In this document: positions 17,193 through 26,204 of the stretch, one piece after another
Layout: each line of letters starts with the position of its first letter
Position numbering within the stretch: position 1 is the stretch's first letter
NCBI RefSeq assembly: GCF_900113335.1
Contig: NZ_FOOX01000011.1
Span: 1-64,000 of the forward strand
Direction of reading: 5' to 3'
Source: Desulfotruncus arcticus DSM 17038
GTDB lineage: Bacteria > Bacillota > Desulfotomaculia > Desulfotomaculales > Desulfallaceae
Length of the DNA: 64,000 nucleotides
Notes under the pieces: generated by a model
The model's input: only the letters and a program-made list of their open reading frames with translations
Told to the model about the DNA's origin: nothing
Database searches by the model: none
Program-made: the position numbers and the translations under genes

Positions 17193-17393
17193 TTATTTTA
17201 AGCCGTATTTTTTGCGGAATTTTTCCGCCCGGCCGCCTGTTTCTACAGTTCGCTGGGAACCGGTGTAAAACGGATGGCATTTAGAACAAATCTCAACTTT
17301 GATCTCTTTTTGGGTAGACCCGGTGGTAAATGTTTCACCACAAACACAGGTTACTTTAGTTTCATGGTACTTAGGATGAATTTTCTCCTTCAA
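17193..17393 (-). CDS. rpmE: 50S ribosomal protein L31, zinc-binding form
   Basis: 66 residues. Four zinc-ligand cysteines remain (VTCVCGETF and [12 protein letters not shown]), so this is the zinc-containing C+ type rather than the zinc-free paralogue. HPFYTGSQ and [11 protein letters not shown] are family motifs. It lies on the rho side of the prfA cluster, as in Bacillus. Confidence 0.97.
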   Translation of the reverse strand: MKEKIHPKYHETKVTCVCGETFTTGSTQKEIKVEICSKCHPFYTGSQRTVETGGRAEKFRKKYGLK

Positions 17394-17539
17394 AAGAGTT
17401 CACCTCTTTCCGATCAAGATATATATTGGCAAAACAGCCGGTTAAACCGTGTTTTCCCTGATACGGACACTTAACAATTATAGCATAACGACCTTATTCA
17501 GGCAAGAAATATTGTACTTATAAGTATGAAAACACATTC

Positions 17540-18784
17540 TTACATTACAGGCCTTGAATAATTCCCAATTTCAAGACTGGTAATAGAACGCAGCCTTCCG
17601 ACAAATTGAGGTATTCCTATTATTTCACCTTGGGTAGGAACTACGCACCCCAATAAATCTGGATCGATGTTAAGGTTTCTTAATTGCACCTTATTGATAT
17701 CGTTACTTTCAATAAATTTCACGATGGCATTAGTTTCCTCCACAGTATCGTTCAAACCTGGCAGAACTAATAGATTTAAAGAAACATAAACACCCATGGA
17801 CCGGGCTATCCTGATTGATCTGGCTACATCGGCCAGACTGTAGTCCCGCGGGCGGTAATAAGCGTTATATACTTCATCCCGAGCACTAATCAGACTTACC
17901 CGGATGGAATTCAACCCGGCGTTGCAGATTTGTTCAATCCCCCGGGTATAGCCGGCGTTGCTGTTTATATTGATGGTGCCGCTATTGATTTTCTGTCGAA
18001 CTTTACCAACAACGCGTGCGATATCATCTGCTGCCAGGGCAGGTTCACCTTCGCAGCCCTGTCCGAAGCTGATGATGGCATCCGGAGCGTTGTACAAATG
18101 GTGCAGCGCTATTTGGGTTGCTTCTTCCACTGTGGGGCGAAAGGTCAGCCGAGACTGTGGTGAGGGGCAGCATTCCGCCGGTTGCAGGGAGATACACCCC
18201 AGGCAGCGGGCGTTGCAAACAGGAGACATAGGCAACCCGCCTTCCCAACGGGTATAAAAAATATTTTGGGCGGTAAAGCAACCGTAATCTAACGCGCACC
18301 GGGCCAGTTGTGCCAGCACCCGGTTCTCCGGGTTTTGGTTTAGCCTCCTTTGGACCAAACCGGGCAAATCTTTTGAGTTATAGTGTTTGGGATCCCAACG
18401 GTCAGGATCGTCAGTTGGCATTGCAGCCACAAATACTTTGTCATCCCGAAAGGCCACGGCGGTATAGCCATAAAGCGGCAGTGGCCGGTCTGCCTTACGC
18501 CGGTAACCCGGCAGGAGAGTACGAGTATATCCCTGAGGCAACAATGCCCCTACTGCCCTGGCCTTACTTCTGTCGCCCGGCGTAAACTCCAGCAGCTTAA
18601 ATTCGCCCTGGTTATTCATCCCAACCGGCGCGCTGTCCGGTAAGAGCATTAATGAGGCTCCTTCCGGCAATTCAATCATGTCTTCATCGATAATTTCCAC
18701 CAACCTGTTTCCCGTTCGGCCCACTGCAGCTAAATCATGATCAAACATCCTACCCTTTTCGTCAGCATATAATAACTTATACAT
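17540..18784 (-). CDS. Radical SAM protein of unknown substrate
   Basis: 414 residues. The [4Fe-4S]/SAM cluster motif is CNARCLGC (CxxxCxxC) near residue 190, with CISLQPAECCPSP just after. FGQGCEGEPAL and NINSNAGYTRGIEQICNAGL are typical of radical SAM barrels. The first ~150 residues are a separate domain of unknown fold. The start MYKLLYADEKG follows AAGGAG; a longer frame upstream runs into a heptamer repeat. It sits between rpmE and the peptidase gene in the rho region. No substrate protein or peptide gene is visible beside it. Confidence 0.88.
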   Translation of the reverse strand: MYKLLYADEKGRMFDHDLAAVGRTGNRLVEIIDEDMIELPEGASLMLLPDSAPVGMNNQGEFKLLEFTPGDRSKARAVGALLPQGYTRTLLPGYRRKADRPLPLYGYTAVAFRDDKVFVAAMPTDDPDRWDPKHYNSKDLPGLVQRRLNQNPENRVLAQLARCALDYGCFTAQNIFYTRWEGGLPMSPVCNARCLGCISLQPAECCPSPQSRLTFRPTVEEATQIALHHLYNAPDAIISFGQGCEGEPALAADDIARVVGKVRQKINSGTININSNAGYTRGIEQICNAGLNSIRVSLISARDEVYNAYYRPRDYSLADVARSIRIARSMGVYVSLNLLVLPGLNDTVEETNAIVKFIESNDINKVQLRNLNIDPDLLGCVVPTQGEIIGIPQFVGRLRSITSLEIGNYSRPVM

Positions 18785-18813
18785 ACAAGCTCCTTTGCCA
18801 AGCATTACTGTTA

Positions 18814-18830
18814 GGTATTCAGAATTCAGA
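18814..18830. repeat. Short heptamer-repeat remnant
   Basis: GGTATTCAGAATTCAG, the left end seen in larger copies at 30924 and 34951, sits alone upstream of the radical SAM gene with no matching right arm. Confidence 0.5.
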
Positions 18831-18920
18831 ACATTTCTGAGTAGCATGAGTATATTTTACCATTACCATGGCCTTCATTAGAAGTTAGAAGTCGGATGTT
18901 AGTGTTTGGATAGCGCAAAT

Positions 18921-18958
18921 AAATAAAAAACAGGGATATATACCCCTGTTTTTTATTT
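18921..18958. terminator. Bidirectional terminator
   Basis: AAAAAACAGGG and CCCTGTTTTTT flank a short AT-rich loop. It terminates the peptidase gene on the minus strand and would also stop plus-strand transcription. Confidence 0.85.
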
Positions 18959-18992
18959 ATTATGATATTAAGCCTTTATAATTGCCCCCCTG

Positions 18993-19949
18993 TTAGGCAT
19001 AGGTGCGTTTGAGGCAGAGGAGGGGGTCGAAGGGAACGCCGTTTAGCAGTACCTCCAGGTGCAAATGGGGTCCGGTGGAACGGCCGGTGCTGCCAATCCT
19101 GGCGATGGGCTGGCTGGCCAGCACCTTCTGCCCGGAGTTTACCAACAGCTTGGAGTTATGGGCATACAGGGTGCGCAAGCCGTTGCCGTGGTCGATAATC
19201 ACAGTGTTGCCATAAGTCCCCCTGGGTCCGGAAAAGACCACCGTACCGGCCTTGACAGCTCTTACAATTTGTCCGTTATCAGCAGCAATGTCAAGTCCCT
19301 CATGCATGGCGCCGTCTCTCATCCCATAAGGTGAGCTTATCCAGCCAACCACCGGCCATTCCAGCTGATTAAGCGGCAGGGACCGGGATACTACGGTCTC
19401 CCCGCCTCCCTGGCCTGCCGGAATGGTTAAAACCTGTCCCGCCATAACCCTGTCGGGATTGCGCAATCCATTCATTGCTGTCAGTTCTCTTTCTCCAACG
19501 CCAAAACGGGAAGCAATCAGACTAAGACTTTCGCCTTTTTTTACCTGGTAAGGGAAAGAAGTCCCTGGCAGCATTAACACCTGTCCTTTGATAATATGAT
19601 CGCTGTCTTTAAGGTTATTCATTGACACAAGTTTACTCATATCCACGTTATTTTTGCAGGCGATTTCTCCCATGGTATCGCCTTCACGCACTATATAAAC
19701 CCTGGGCGCGGCTGTCCCGACTGCTGTTTGTTGTGGTTGTTCTTCCACCGGCGCCGCCAGATATGGGGCATCAGACCGCAGCAATTCGTCAAGCCGGGCC
19801 TGTGCCGCTTGCGGCGACATAACCATAGCGACAGCCATAATTACAGTCAAACCGCTAATCATTACTTTAGCAGTAAACCTGATCTTATTAATTTTGGTTA
19901 ACGTTGTCACAAACATTGTAAATAACTTTGTTTTTAAATCTTTAAACAT
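18993..19949 (-). CDS. LysM-M23 peptidoglycan endopeptidase
   Basis: 318 residues. An N-terminal hydrophobic segment (about 28-50, ending AAQA) suggests a signal peptide or membrane anchor. Two LysM domains follow (YIVREGDTMGEIACKNN and YQVKKGESLSLIASRFG), then an M23 metallopeptidase: HEGLDIAADNGQIVRAV and the zinc motif GPHLHLEVLLNG. It cleaves peptide cross-bridges of the cell wall. Such proteins act in growth, sporulation or engulfment; the stage cannot be told here. It lies downstream of rho but is separated by a 29-bp-stem terminator, so it has its own promoter. Confidence 0.93.
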   Translation of the reverse strand: MFKDLKTKLFTMFVTTLTKINKIRFTAKVMISGLTVIMAVAMVMSPQAAQARLDELLRSDAPYLAAPVEEQPQQTAVGTAAPRVYIVREGDTMGEIACKNNVDMSKLVSMNNLKDSDHIIKGQVLMLPGTSFPYQVKKGESLSLIASRFGVGERELTAMNGLRNPDRVMAGQVLTIPAGQGGGETVVSRSLPLNQLEWPVVGWISSPYGMRDGAMHEGLDIAADNGQIVRAVKAGTVVFSGPRGTYGNTVIIDHGNGLRTLYAHNSKLLVNSGQKVLASQPIARIGSTGRSTGPHLHLEVLLNGVPFDPLLCLKRTYA

Positions 19950-19997
19950 TTTTGTCTCTCCTAGAAGTTTTATCCAAAGACATATTTTATCTTCGCA

Positions 19998-20138
19998 CAG
20001 CCTGTAAAACCCCGCCCTCTTAGGTTGGGGATTAACAGGCTGTAAGCTCGAAATAAGTGCGACTAAGGTTTAGCGGTCAGGGGACACACCTCTGCTTATG
20101 GGTCAAAAACCCCACCCGAACCAAGTCTTCTTTATTAA
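19998..20138. repeat. Two-hairpin IS200/IS605-like repeat, copy 1 (invaded)
   Basis: The first hairpin (CAGCCTGT...ACAGGCTG) is followed by the conserved linker CTCGAAATAAGTGCGACTAA and a second hairpin closing with CCCACCCGAACCAAGTCTTC. Compared with the copies at 54282 and 57342, the left arm of the second hairpin has been replaced by about 28 bases that include GGGGACACACCTC (20080-20092), the end of another repeat family. Confidence 0.75.
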
Positions 20139-20175
20139 ATTATTACCGGTTTTTGCTATTTTTATACTAAAGAGG

Positions 20176-20236
20176 AAAGGTTATATAGATAGCAAAAGAC
20201 GGGTATAACCCGTCTTTTGCTATCTATATAACCTTT
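20176..20236. terminator. Perfect 29-bp stem terminator after rho
   Basis: Bases 20176-20204 and 20208-20236 are exact complements around an ATA loop. It ends CCTTTT rather than in a long T-run. It lies directly downstream of rho. The stem is far longer than a usual terminator. Confidence 0.8.
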
Positions 20237-20248
20237 TATGATAATCTG

Positions 20249-21535
20249 TTATGGCAGGTCTAACGCAGCCTGGTTGCCATTGCTGTTCTTGCGCGCATTT
20301 CGGAAAGCCCTTAGCATATCCCCATTAGACTTGGTTTTTTTCAGGCGTTCGGTCATGTAATCAAGTGCCTCGGCAGGGGACAGCCCCGAAGTGGCTCTTC
20401 TAAAGTACCAGTTCAATTCAAGCTCGTCCCTGGTCAGCAGTAAGTCCTCCCGCCTGGTTCCTGAACGCAGCACATCAATAGCGGGGAAAATTCTCCTTTC
20501 CGCCAGCCTGCGGTCCAGAATCAGTTCCATATTACCGGTCCCCTTGAATTCTTCAAAGATAACATCATCCATCCGGCTGCCGGTTTCCACTAGCGCCGTA
20601 GCCAAAATGGTAAGGGAACCTCCCTCCTCCAGATTACGGGCCGCACCAAAGAACCGCTTGGGCCTGTGCAAAGAAGATGGGTCCACACCACCGCTGAGGG
20701 TCCGCCCGCTGGGGGGTACAATTAAATTGTGCGCCCTAGCCAGACGGGTGATGCTGTCTAAAAGAATCACTACGTCACGCCCGTGTTCCACCAAACGCTT
20801 GGCCCGTTCCAACACCAAATCGGCCACCCGCACATGGTTTTCCGGCGGCTCATCAAACGTAGAACTAATGACGTCACCATGCACCGACCGTTCCATGTCG
20901 GTGACTTCTTCAGGACGTTCATCTATAAGCAATACAATCAGGTTTATTTCCGGATGGTTTGCCGTTACGCTGTTGGCTATGGCTTTAAGCAGCACAGTTT
21001 TGCCCGCCTTGGGCGGGGAAACAATTAATCCCCTCTGTCCTTTACCTATGGGAGATATAAGATCAATTATCCGGGTGGAGAGTTTGTCCTTTTCTGTTTC
21101 CAGAACAATCCGCTCTTGGGGAAATAGGGGGGTATATCCTGCAAAGTGCAACCTTTTGGAAGCTTCCTCGGGGTTTGCTCCGTTTACCTGCTCCACGCGG
21201 AGCAGCGCGGAATACCGCTCGTTATCCTTGGGGCCTCTGACCTGCCCGCCTACCAGGTCTCCTGTTCGTAAATCAAACCGCCTGATTTGCGAAGATGATA
21301 CATAAATATCATCATAGCTCGGCAGAAAATGTGACGGCCTTAAAAAACCGTAGCCGTCCGGTAGTATTTCCAGTACGCCGCTGGAAATCTGCAATCCGCT
21401 TTTTTCCATTTGGGCTCTGATTATTTCGGCTGCCAGTTCCTTCTTGCGCAGCCGGGAATAACCTGTGAGCTCAAGATCTTTGGCCATGGCATATAACTCG
21501 GCCAGTGTCTTGCTTTCTAACTCAGCGTTGTTCAA
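20249..21535 (-). CDS. rho: Transcription termination factor Rho
   Basis: About 428 residues. It has an N-terminal helix bundle with an [11 protein letters not shown] helix, a cold-shock-like RNA-binding domain (DGYGFLRPS), and a hexameric ATPase with Walker [12 protein letters not shown], Walker [18 protein letters not shown] and a Q-loop/R-loop region including [17 protein letters not shown]. No insertion is present between the N-terminal and RNA-binding domains, unlike many actinobacterial Rho proteins. The TTG at 21535 is six bases past GAGGGGGG; the overlapping ATG two codons earlier is too close to that site. Confidence 0.96.
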   Translation of the reverse strand: MNNAELESKTLAELYAMAKDLELTGYSRLRKKELAAEIIRAQMEKSGLQISSGVLEILPDGYGFLRPSHFLPSYDDIYVSSSQIRRFDLRTGDLVGGQVRGPKDNERYSALLRVEQVNGANPEEASKRLHFAGYTPLFPQERIVLETEKDKLSTRIIDLISPIGKGQRGLIVSPPKAGKTVLLKAIANSVTANHPEINLIVLLIDERPEEVTDMERSVHGDVISSTFDEPPENHVRVADLVLERAKRLVEHGRDVVILLDSITRLARAHNLIVPPSGRTLSGGVDPSSLHRPKRFFGAARNLEEGGSLTILATALVETGSRMDDVIFEEFKGTGNMELILDRRLAERRIFPAIDVLRSGTRREDLLLTRDELELNWYFRRATSGLSPAEALDYMTERLKKTKSNGDMLRAFRNARKNSNGNQAALDLP

Positions 21536-21585
21536 CGGCATCCCCCCTCAGCAAAAATAATTATCATTATAATACAACGCCCCAA

Positions 21586-22053
21586 TTACTTAGCTATTAT
21601 GCCTTTTCGTTTTTGCCTGGTCATCATTAATTTACGAACTCCGTAATAAAGCAACAGCCAGGCCAGAATCGAATTAATTACTGCGCCAACCATAAATGGA
21701 TAACCAAATTGAGACAGGTAGTTAATCCAATCTGCCGGTGTTAAAGTGGCTGATTTCATTACCGGCATAGCGTGGTCATACTCTTCAATGCCCATTACCA
21801 AACTTCCGGTGGCTATGTTAAGCATATACAAAAATGGTACGGTCCACTTAAAAAATGTCGCTGTCAGGGCTGCGGCCAGGCCGTTGCCGCCTACTACCCG
21901 CGCTATTACATAGGCGATGGGAATCCCGATAATCGGAACGGGCATAAAATCTATGGCAAGACCGATTGCCGCACCCCGGGCAACTTTTACGGGCGCATCC
22001 GGTATGTCCATGACCCTGGTGTAATATTTTTTGAGGCGCCCCTTGATGCTCAA
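21586..22053 (-). CDS. DUF2062 membrane protein
   Basis: 155 residues. The DUF2062 pattern is clear: a basic N-terminus, then PVKVARGAAIGLAIDFMPVPIIG, a central TATFFKWTVPFLYMLNIATG and a C-terminal helix. Three to four helices are predicted. Function is unknown; relatives occur near polysaccharide and lipid genes. The TTG at 22053 lies eight bases past AAGGAGG and leaves a four-base gap to fsa; a longer frame would overlap fsa by 53 bp. Confidence 0.78.
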   Translation of the reverse strand: MSIKGRLKKYYTRVMDIPDAPVKVARGAAIGLAIDFMPVPIIGIPIAYVIARVVGGNGLAAALTATFFKWTVPFLYMLNIATGSLVMGIEEYDHAMPVMKSATLTPADWINYLSQFGYPFMVGAVINSILAWLLLYYGVRKLMMTRQKRKGIIAK

Positions 22054-22057
22054 TGAT

Positions 22058-22723
22058 TTATCCTCCTTGTCTTTTAGGTACTTTTTCCCAATCAGCCAGG
22101 AATTTATCAATTCCCAGGTCCGTAAGCGGATGCTTGATCATCTGCAGCAGTACTTTATACGGTACGGTAGCGATATCGGCACCGGCCAGCGCAGACCTTG
22201 TCACATGCATGGGATGTCTGATACTGGCGGAAATAATTTCAGTTTCCAGGCCGTAAAGGTCAAAAATCTGAACAATTTCATCAATTAAAACCATGCCGTC
22301 CTGGCCGATATCATCCAGGCGGCCCACAAACGGGCTTACGTACGTAGCCCCGGCAAGCGCCGCCAGCAGAGCCTGGTTCGCAGAAAATACCAGAGTTACA
22401 TTGGTTTTAATTCCTTTTTTAGATAACACACTTACAGCTTTAAGACCTTCCGCATTCATCGGTATTTTTACGACAATATTCGGATGAATGGCAGCAAGCT
22501 CCTCGGCTTCGGTTATCATTGGCCCGGCCTGGATACTTACCGCTTCTGCACTGATCGGGCCGTCAACAATTGCCGTGATTTCCCGTACCACGTCAACAAA
22601 ATCTCTGCCCTCCCGGGCTATCAGGGAGGGGTTGGTGGTAACTCCGCTGATCACACCTAGTTCACTGGCGGCCTTAATTTCTTCCACGTTGGCAGTATCG
22701 ATGAACAGCTTAATGGGTAACAC
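22058..22723 (-). CDS. fsa: Transaldolase / fructose-6-phosphate aldolase-like
   Basis: About 221 residues. This is the short transaldolase (TalC/FSA) family. Signatures are [38 protein letters not shown] and [11 protein letters not shown] with the Schiff-base Lys in the KTNVTLVF region. It would move dihydroxyacetone units in the non-oxidative pentose phosphate pathway and matches ywjH beside fba in Bacillus. The start is unusual: an in-frame GTG (22723) abuts the GGGGGG ribosome site, while ATT at 22714, six bases further, would give the canonical N-terminus. Confidence 0.92.
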   Translation of the reverse strand: MLPIKLFIDTANVEEIKAASELGVISGVTTNPSLIAREGRDFVDVVREITAIVDGPISAEAVSIQAGPMITEAEELAAIHPNIVVKIPMNAEGLKAVSVLSKKGIKTNVTLVFSANQALLAALAGATYVSPFVGRLDDIGQDGMVLIDEIVQIFDLYGLETEIISASIRHPMHVTRSALAGADIATVPYKVLLQMIKHPLTDLGIDKFLADWEKVPKRQGG

Positions 22724-22730
22724 CCCCCAA

Positions 22731-22830
22731 TTTCAGTAGTCAGTAGTCAGTAGTCAGAATTCAGTAGGAATTTAAGCATTCCATTTATATTGTACCCCAA
22801 AAATATTCTGGCTTCTGGCTCCTGAGCAGT
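22731..22830. repeat. Heptamer hairpin repeat in the fsa leader
   Basis: Three tandem CAGTAGT units plus AGAATTCAGTAGG form the left arm and ATTCTGGCTTCTGGCTCCTGA the right arm. It fills the fba-fsa gap and ends directly before the fsa ribosome-binding site. Confidence 0.8.
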
Positions 22831-22876
22831 TAACCCCAATAATTATATTACAAGTTCTGGAAAATGTCGAGTGAAT

Positions 22877-23737
22877 TCAAGCACTTGCTTTGCCGGAACT
22901 GCCGAATAGTCTTATTTTTTCCCTGATTAATTCTACCGCCGCCTCCCGGGCCGGGCCTAAAATCTTACGGGGATCAATTTCATCCGGATTAGCGGCGATT
23001 ACTTCTCTGCACCGGTCAACAAAAGCTTCGCGGATATTGGTATCAATATTGACTTTGCGCACACCCAGGCGGATAGCCTCCTGGATAGCCTCACCGGGCA
23101 CACCGGAGGAACCATGCAGAACAATAGGGATCTGCACCAGTGACCTTATTTTTTCCAACCGGGCAAAATCCAGCTTTGGCACACCTTTATAGCGTCCGTG
23201 GGCGGTGCCGATGGCTATGGCCAGGGAATCAACCGCTGTTTCCTGCACGAAGCGGCGGGCTTCTTCAGGATCGGTAAAAAATGCGTCAGCATTACTAACT
23301 GATATATCATCTTCAGTACCGCCGATTTTACCTAATTCAGCCTCTACGGATACTCCCACCGGGCGGGCGGCCGCAATAACCTGCCTGGTCAGGGCGATGT
23401 TTTCATCCAGGGGATGTTTGGAGCCGTCAATCATCACCGAAGAAAAACCGGAACGAATGCAGCGCATTACCTGTTCGAAACTTGTCCCGTGGTCAAGGTG
23501 CAGCGCCACCGGCACGCTAACCATAGCTGCTGCCGTGTTAGCCATTGCCGTTATATATTCTATACCCGCATACTTGATGGCACCCTGGCTGGCCTGCATA
23601 ATCACCGGCGCTTTTTCCGCCTCCGCCGCCTGAGCAATGGCCTGGACTATTTCCATGTTATTGCAGTTAAATGCACCTACGGCGTAACCACCCGCTTCTG
23701 CCGCTTTAAGCAAATCACTAACTGGAACCAAACCCAT
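22877..23737 (-). CDS. fba: Class II fructose-1,6-bisphosphate aldolase
   Basis: 286 residues. Zinc and catalytic motifs are present: HLDHGTSFEQVMRCI (His and catalytic Asp), VEAELGKIGGTED, AIGTAHGRYKGVPKLDF and VLHGSSGVP. It cleaves fructose-1,6-bisphosphate in glycolysis and condenses trioses in gluconeogenesis. The fsa-fba-spo0F order matches Bacillus ywjH-fbaA-spo0F. The ATG has a GAGGAGG site. Confidence 0.96.
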   Translation of the reverse strand: MGLVPVSDLLKAAEAGGYAVGAFNCNNMEIVQAIAQAAEAEKAPVIMQASQGAIKYAGIEYITAMANTAAAMVSVPVALHLDHGTSFEQVMRCIRSGFSSVMIDGSKHPLDENIALTRQVIAAARPVGVSVEAELGKIGGTEDDISVSNADAFFTDPEEARRFVQETAVDSLAIAIGTAHGRYKGVPKLDFARLEKIRSLVQIPIVLHGSSGVPGEAIQEAIRLGVRKVNIDTNIREAFVDRCREVIAANPDEIDPRKILGPAREAAVELIREKIRLFGSSGKASA

Positions 23738-23807
23738 GAATCAATATCCTCCTCACATCCAAATTTAATTTTCGTTACTTTTTCGTTATTATTCAAGCAT
23801 TTTAGAA

Positions 23808-24026
23808 GAATTCAGTAGCCAGAGAAGTCAGTAGGATTTAATTACGCTTTGATTTTGCTGCAAAAACTCTATTCTATAAATTAACTTCAATATACAACCC
23901 ATTAAAAGCTCAACGATAGCTATATATAGTCAACATTGCCGAAATTTAGACTTTTTATAGTGAAATTATATTTTTTCCTATTAAATTATACCCAAAATTA
24001 TTCTGAATTCCGACTCCTGTCTCCTA
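23808..24026. repeat. Degenerate heptamer repeat pair
   Basis: Left arm CAGTAGCCAGAGAAGTCAG (23812-23830) and right arm ATTCCGACTCCTGTCTCCTA (24007-24026) enclose about 170 AT-rich bases without a gene. This occupies most of the gene-free stretch 23738-24071. Confidence 0.6.
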
Positions 24027-24071
24027 AAACTAGTATACACCCCCTGGGGGGGTGCTTATCAGATAACCTCT

Positions 24072-24755
24072 TTATTTTCTCCTGCGCTTGTTCTTTTTAC
24101 CCGGCTTACCCGAGTTAGCCAGACTGTCCAGGCAGTTAAACCCGTTACGTGTCAACTCAATTGTATCTACTTTCCGAATTACATTTAGATCATCTTCGGT
24201 TTCCGCGTAGATGATGTTTACACTATCACAGCCTTTGCAGTGCAGTTCAAGACGGTCTGGGAAAATATCCACCTCAACATCGTGGTTGCCGCACTGGCAG
24301 TAAACAGCCCCCTGTTCGGCTATGTCATGCAAACAGTTTAGCACTTCATACATTATCTGAGCATTATGAAAGTATTCGTCCTCATTTTCAAATTCTTCAA
24401 CGAGCGCTTCCATACTCTCTTCTTGTGCAGCAGCCAGCACCCTTACTTCTTCTTCGGGCCCCAGATAACCAAGCTCCAATCCGGTTTCATGACAAAACAA
24501 ATAATTCACCGCTTCGGACCAAAGCCTGCCTGAGCTAATGGTGTGAGCATGTCTATTTTCGCAAACCACACATGACACCTGAAACAGATATTCCTTTCTG
24601 TTCCTGGTGGTAATAATTAGTTTGGTATAACCACATGTGCACTTAATTTCCATTCTATTTTGGCCGCTAAACTCAAAGCGGGAAAGATTGTAGTAATCAA
24701 GTTTTCCACATTCCGGGCAGCGCATTCCCAGTAGAGTTTCGGTTTGAATAATCAT
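24072..24755 (-). CDS. CxxC zinc-ribbon protein beside spo0F, unknown function
   Basis: 227 residues, not assignable to a characterised family. It has four CxxC-type pairs: MRCPECGK at the N-terminus, IKCTCGYT, SCVVCENRH and, after an acidic helical region (about 105-145), VYCQCGNHD and LHCKGCDSVN. The tail is very basic (GKPGKKNKRRRK). The pattern suggests two zinc ribbons joined by an acidic linker, possibly binding nucleic acid or protein. ATG at 24755 follows AGGGGG. It lies 83 bases from spo0F and ahead of fba, so it may be co-transcribed with both. Confidence 0.75.
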   Translation of the reverse strand: MIIQTETLLGMRCPECGKLDYYNLSRFEFSGQNRMEIKCTCGYTKLIITTRNRKEYLFQVSCVVCENRHAHTISSGRLWSEAVNYLFCHETGLELGYLGPEEEVRVLAAAQEESMEALVEEFENEDEYFHNAQIMYEVLNCLHDIAEQGAVYCQCGNHDVEVDIFPDRLELHCKGCDSVNIIYAETEDDLNVIRKVDTIELTRNGFNCLDSLANSGKPGKKNKRRRK

Positions 24756-24838
24756 TATTTTCCCCCTGCAGATAATGCTTGTGCAAATAATTTCATTCGA
24801 CACAAACCACTGCAAATCCTTTTTTACGACATAATCGT

Positions 24839-25240
24839 CTACCCTGTCTTAATACCTGTTTGGGAGGCTACCCCCCTGGAAATAATAGCTTTAACCAGTG
24901 AACGCAACTCATTCAGGTCGAAAGGCTTACTGATGTGATCAACACCTTTTCCGTTTATCTTTTCCAGAATGTCCAGTTCACCGTAGGCTGTCATCATAAT
25001 CACCGGAATGCCGGGATCAATTTTCCTAATTTCCGTCAATGTTTCCAAGCCGTTCATTCCTGGCATTTTTATATCCAATAAAATAAGTTGATATTTTTTT
25101 TGGGCCAGTTTTTTTAGTGCTTCCAAACCGTTCGGTGCCTGTTCCACCAGATGGCCATCATCTAATAAAGCCTCACAGATTAACCTTCGAACACCGGATT
25201 GGTCATCTACCACTAATAATGTTTCGGTGTTTTGTGTCAC
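24839..25240 (-). CDS. spo0F: Sporulation phosphorelay response regulator Spo0F
   Basis: 133 residues: a receiver domain alone, without an output domain, as in Spo0F. Acidic pocket VVDDQ, phosphorylated Asp in LILLDIKMPGMNG (about residue 57), Thr in IMMTAYGE and Lys in HISKPFDL are all present. It would accept phosphate from sporulation kinases and pass it to Spo0A through Spo0B. The position beside fba and near pyrG matches Bacillus. TTCGACG at 25276-25282 upstream differs by one base from half of a Spo0A box. Confidence 0.93.
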   Translation of the reverse strand: MTQNTETLLVVDDQSGVRRLICEALLDDGHLVEQAPNGLEALKKLAQKKYQLILLDIKMPGMNGLETLTEIRKIDPGIPVIMMTAYGELDILEKINGKGVDHISKPFDLNELRSLVKAIISRGVASQTGIKTG

Positions 25241-25385
25241 CTTTCCACCCCCCCATCAAACCTGTTGAAATTCACTTCGACGGGGGAAATAAAATCCCTG
25301 CACTAAATTACTAAACATTTCTATTTTTTTGCAACTAGTGCAGCGACACAAAAGTCCTGAAACAAAAACTAAGGGCTTTAAAACA

Positions 25386-26192
25386 CTAGATAAACCGTCC
25401 AACCGGTGGGTTGGCCATTGTTGCTCCAATAATTACCATGAACACTATTGCCAGAACAATAAGCACACCTCCCGGAATGATAACAACCAGGGCCGCTTTA
25501 CCGGTGCTAAATTGGTGTACCTCACGCAGTCCAATGACAAGCAGCACAGTGCTCCATATAAATATCGCGGTCCCAAACAAGGCTGCTGCCAGTGTCTGGA
25601 GAAAACCCTCGGGGAAAATCATCAGCATCACCTGAACCGGCAGCATAAATACAACAGGCAATCCGGCAATACCGTAAACGGCAAAAACATTCCGGGCATT
25701 GCCCTTGCCGCCGAATAATTCCGACAGCAGGTTCAGCAGCCCCGACATAAAAAACCATTTGCCCAGACTAAATACAAACCCGCCCATAGCGAACAACATC
25801 GAAGTTAATTTTATATAATCATGTTCCAGCATTCCCGGTACGCGCAGGCTTTGCATAAAACGAGGCGTAGTATAATAACCCATTAATGCTTCCAATAGGT
25901 TTATAGAGATAACTATTAAAACGGCGGCACCAATCCGGGGATTACGGGCAAAACCGGCAAAGGTCCGGGCAGGGTCAAACAGCGTTCCGTAGATTATATC
26001 CAGAATTCCAGCTTGCACAGGTTCATTTTTGGACTCCGGCTCGCTGTTTAAGTTAAATTCACTACCTTGATTCGCTATTTTATTTTGACTTAATTCATCA
26101 TTATTTAGGATAATATCCCTTTCTTGTTCTGGATATACATGTTTAATTTGTTCTTCCCGCTCAGTGCCGTAAGTCCCGTCCTGGTTTTCCAT
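25386..26192 (-). CDS. YIP1-family membrane protein
   Basis: 268 residues. The first ~75 residues are polar and rich in Glu/Asn, then a YIP1-type domain with about five helices follows (opening DIIYGTLFDPARTFAGFARN, which is a family-like entry). Bacterial YIP1 proteins have no settled function. The gene has a strong AAAGGAGG site and follows sppA by 13 bases, so the two are probably translated from one message. Confidence 0.8.
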   Translation of the reverse strand: MENQDGTYGTEREEQIKHVYPEQERDIILNNDELSQNKIANQGSEFNLNSEPESKNEPVQAGILDIIYGTLFDPARTFAGFARNPRIGAAVLIVISINLLEALMGYYTTPRFMQSLRVPGMLEHDYIKLTSMLFAMGGFVFSLGKWFFMSGLLNLLSELFGGKGNARNVFAVYGIAGLPVVFMLPVQVMLMIFPEGFLQTLAAALFGTAIFIWSTVLLVIGLREVHQFSTGKAALVVIIPGGVLIVLAIVFMVIIGATMANPPVGRFI

Positions 26193-26204
26193 GGTATACC
26201 TCCT

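Noticed and set aside
20391..21305. 304-codon plus-strand open frame
   Set aside because: Antisense of rho; composition is Ser/Arg-rich as expected of a shadow frame.
22731..22767. CRISPR-like tandem repeats
   Set aside because: The repeats are seven-base units without spacers, and no cas gene is present.
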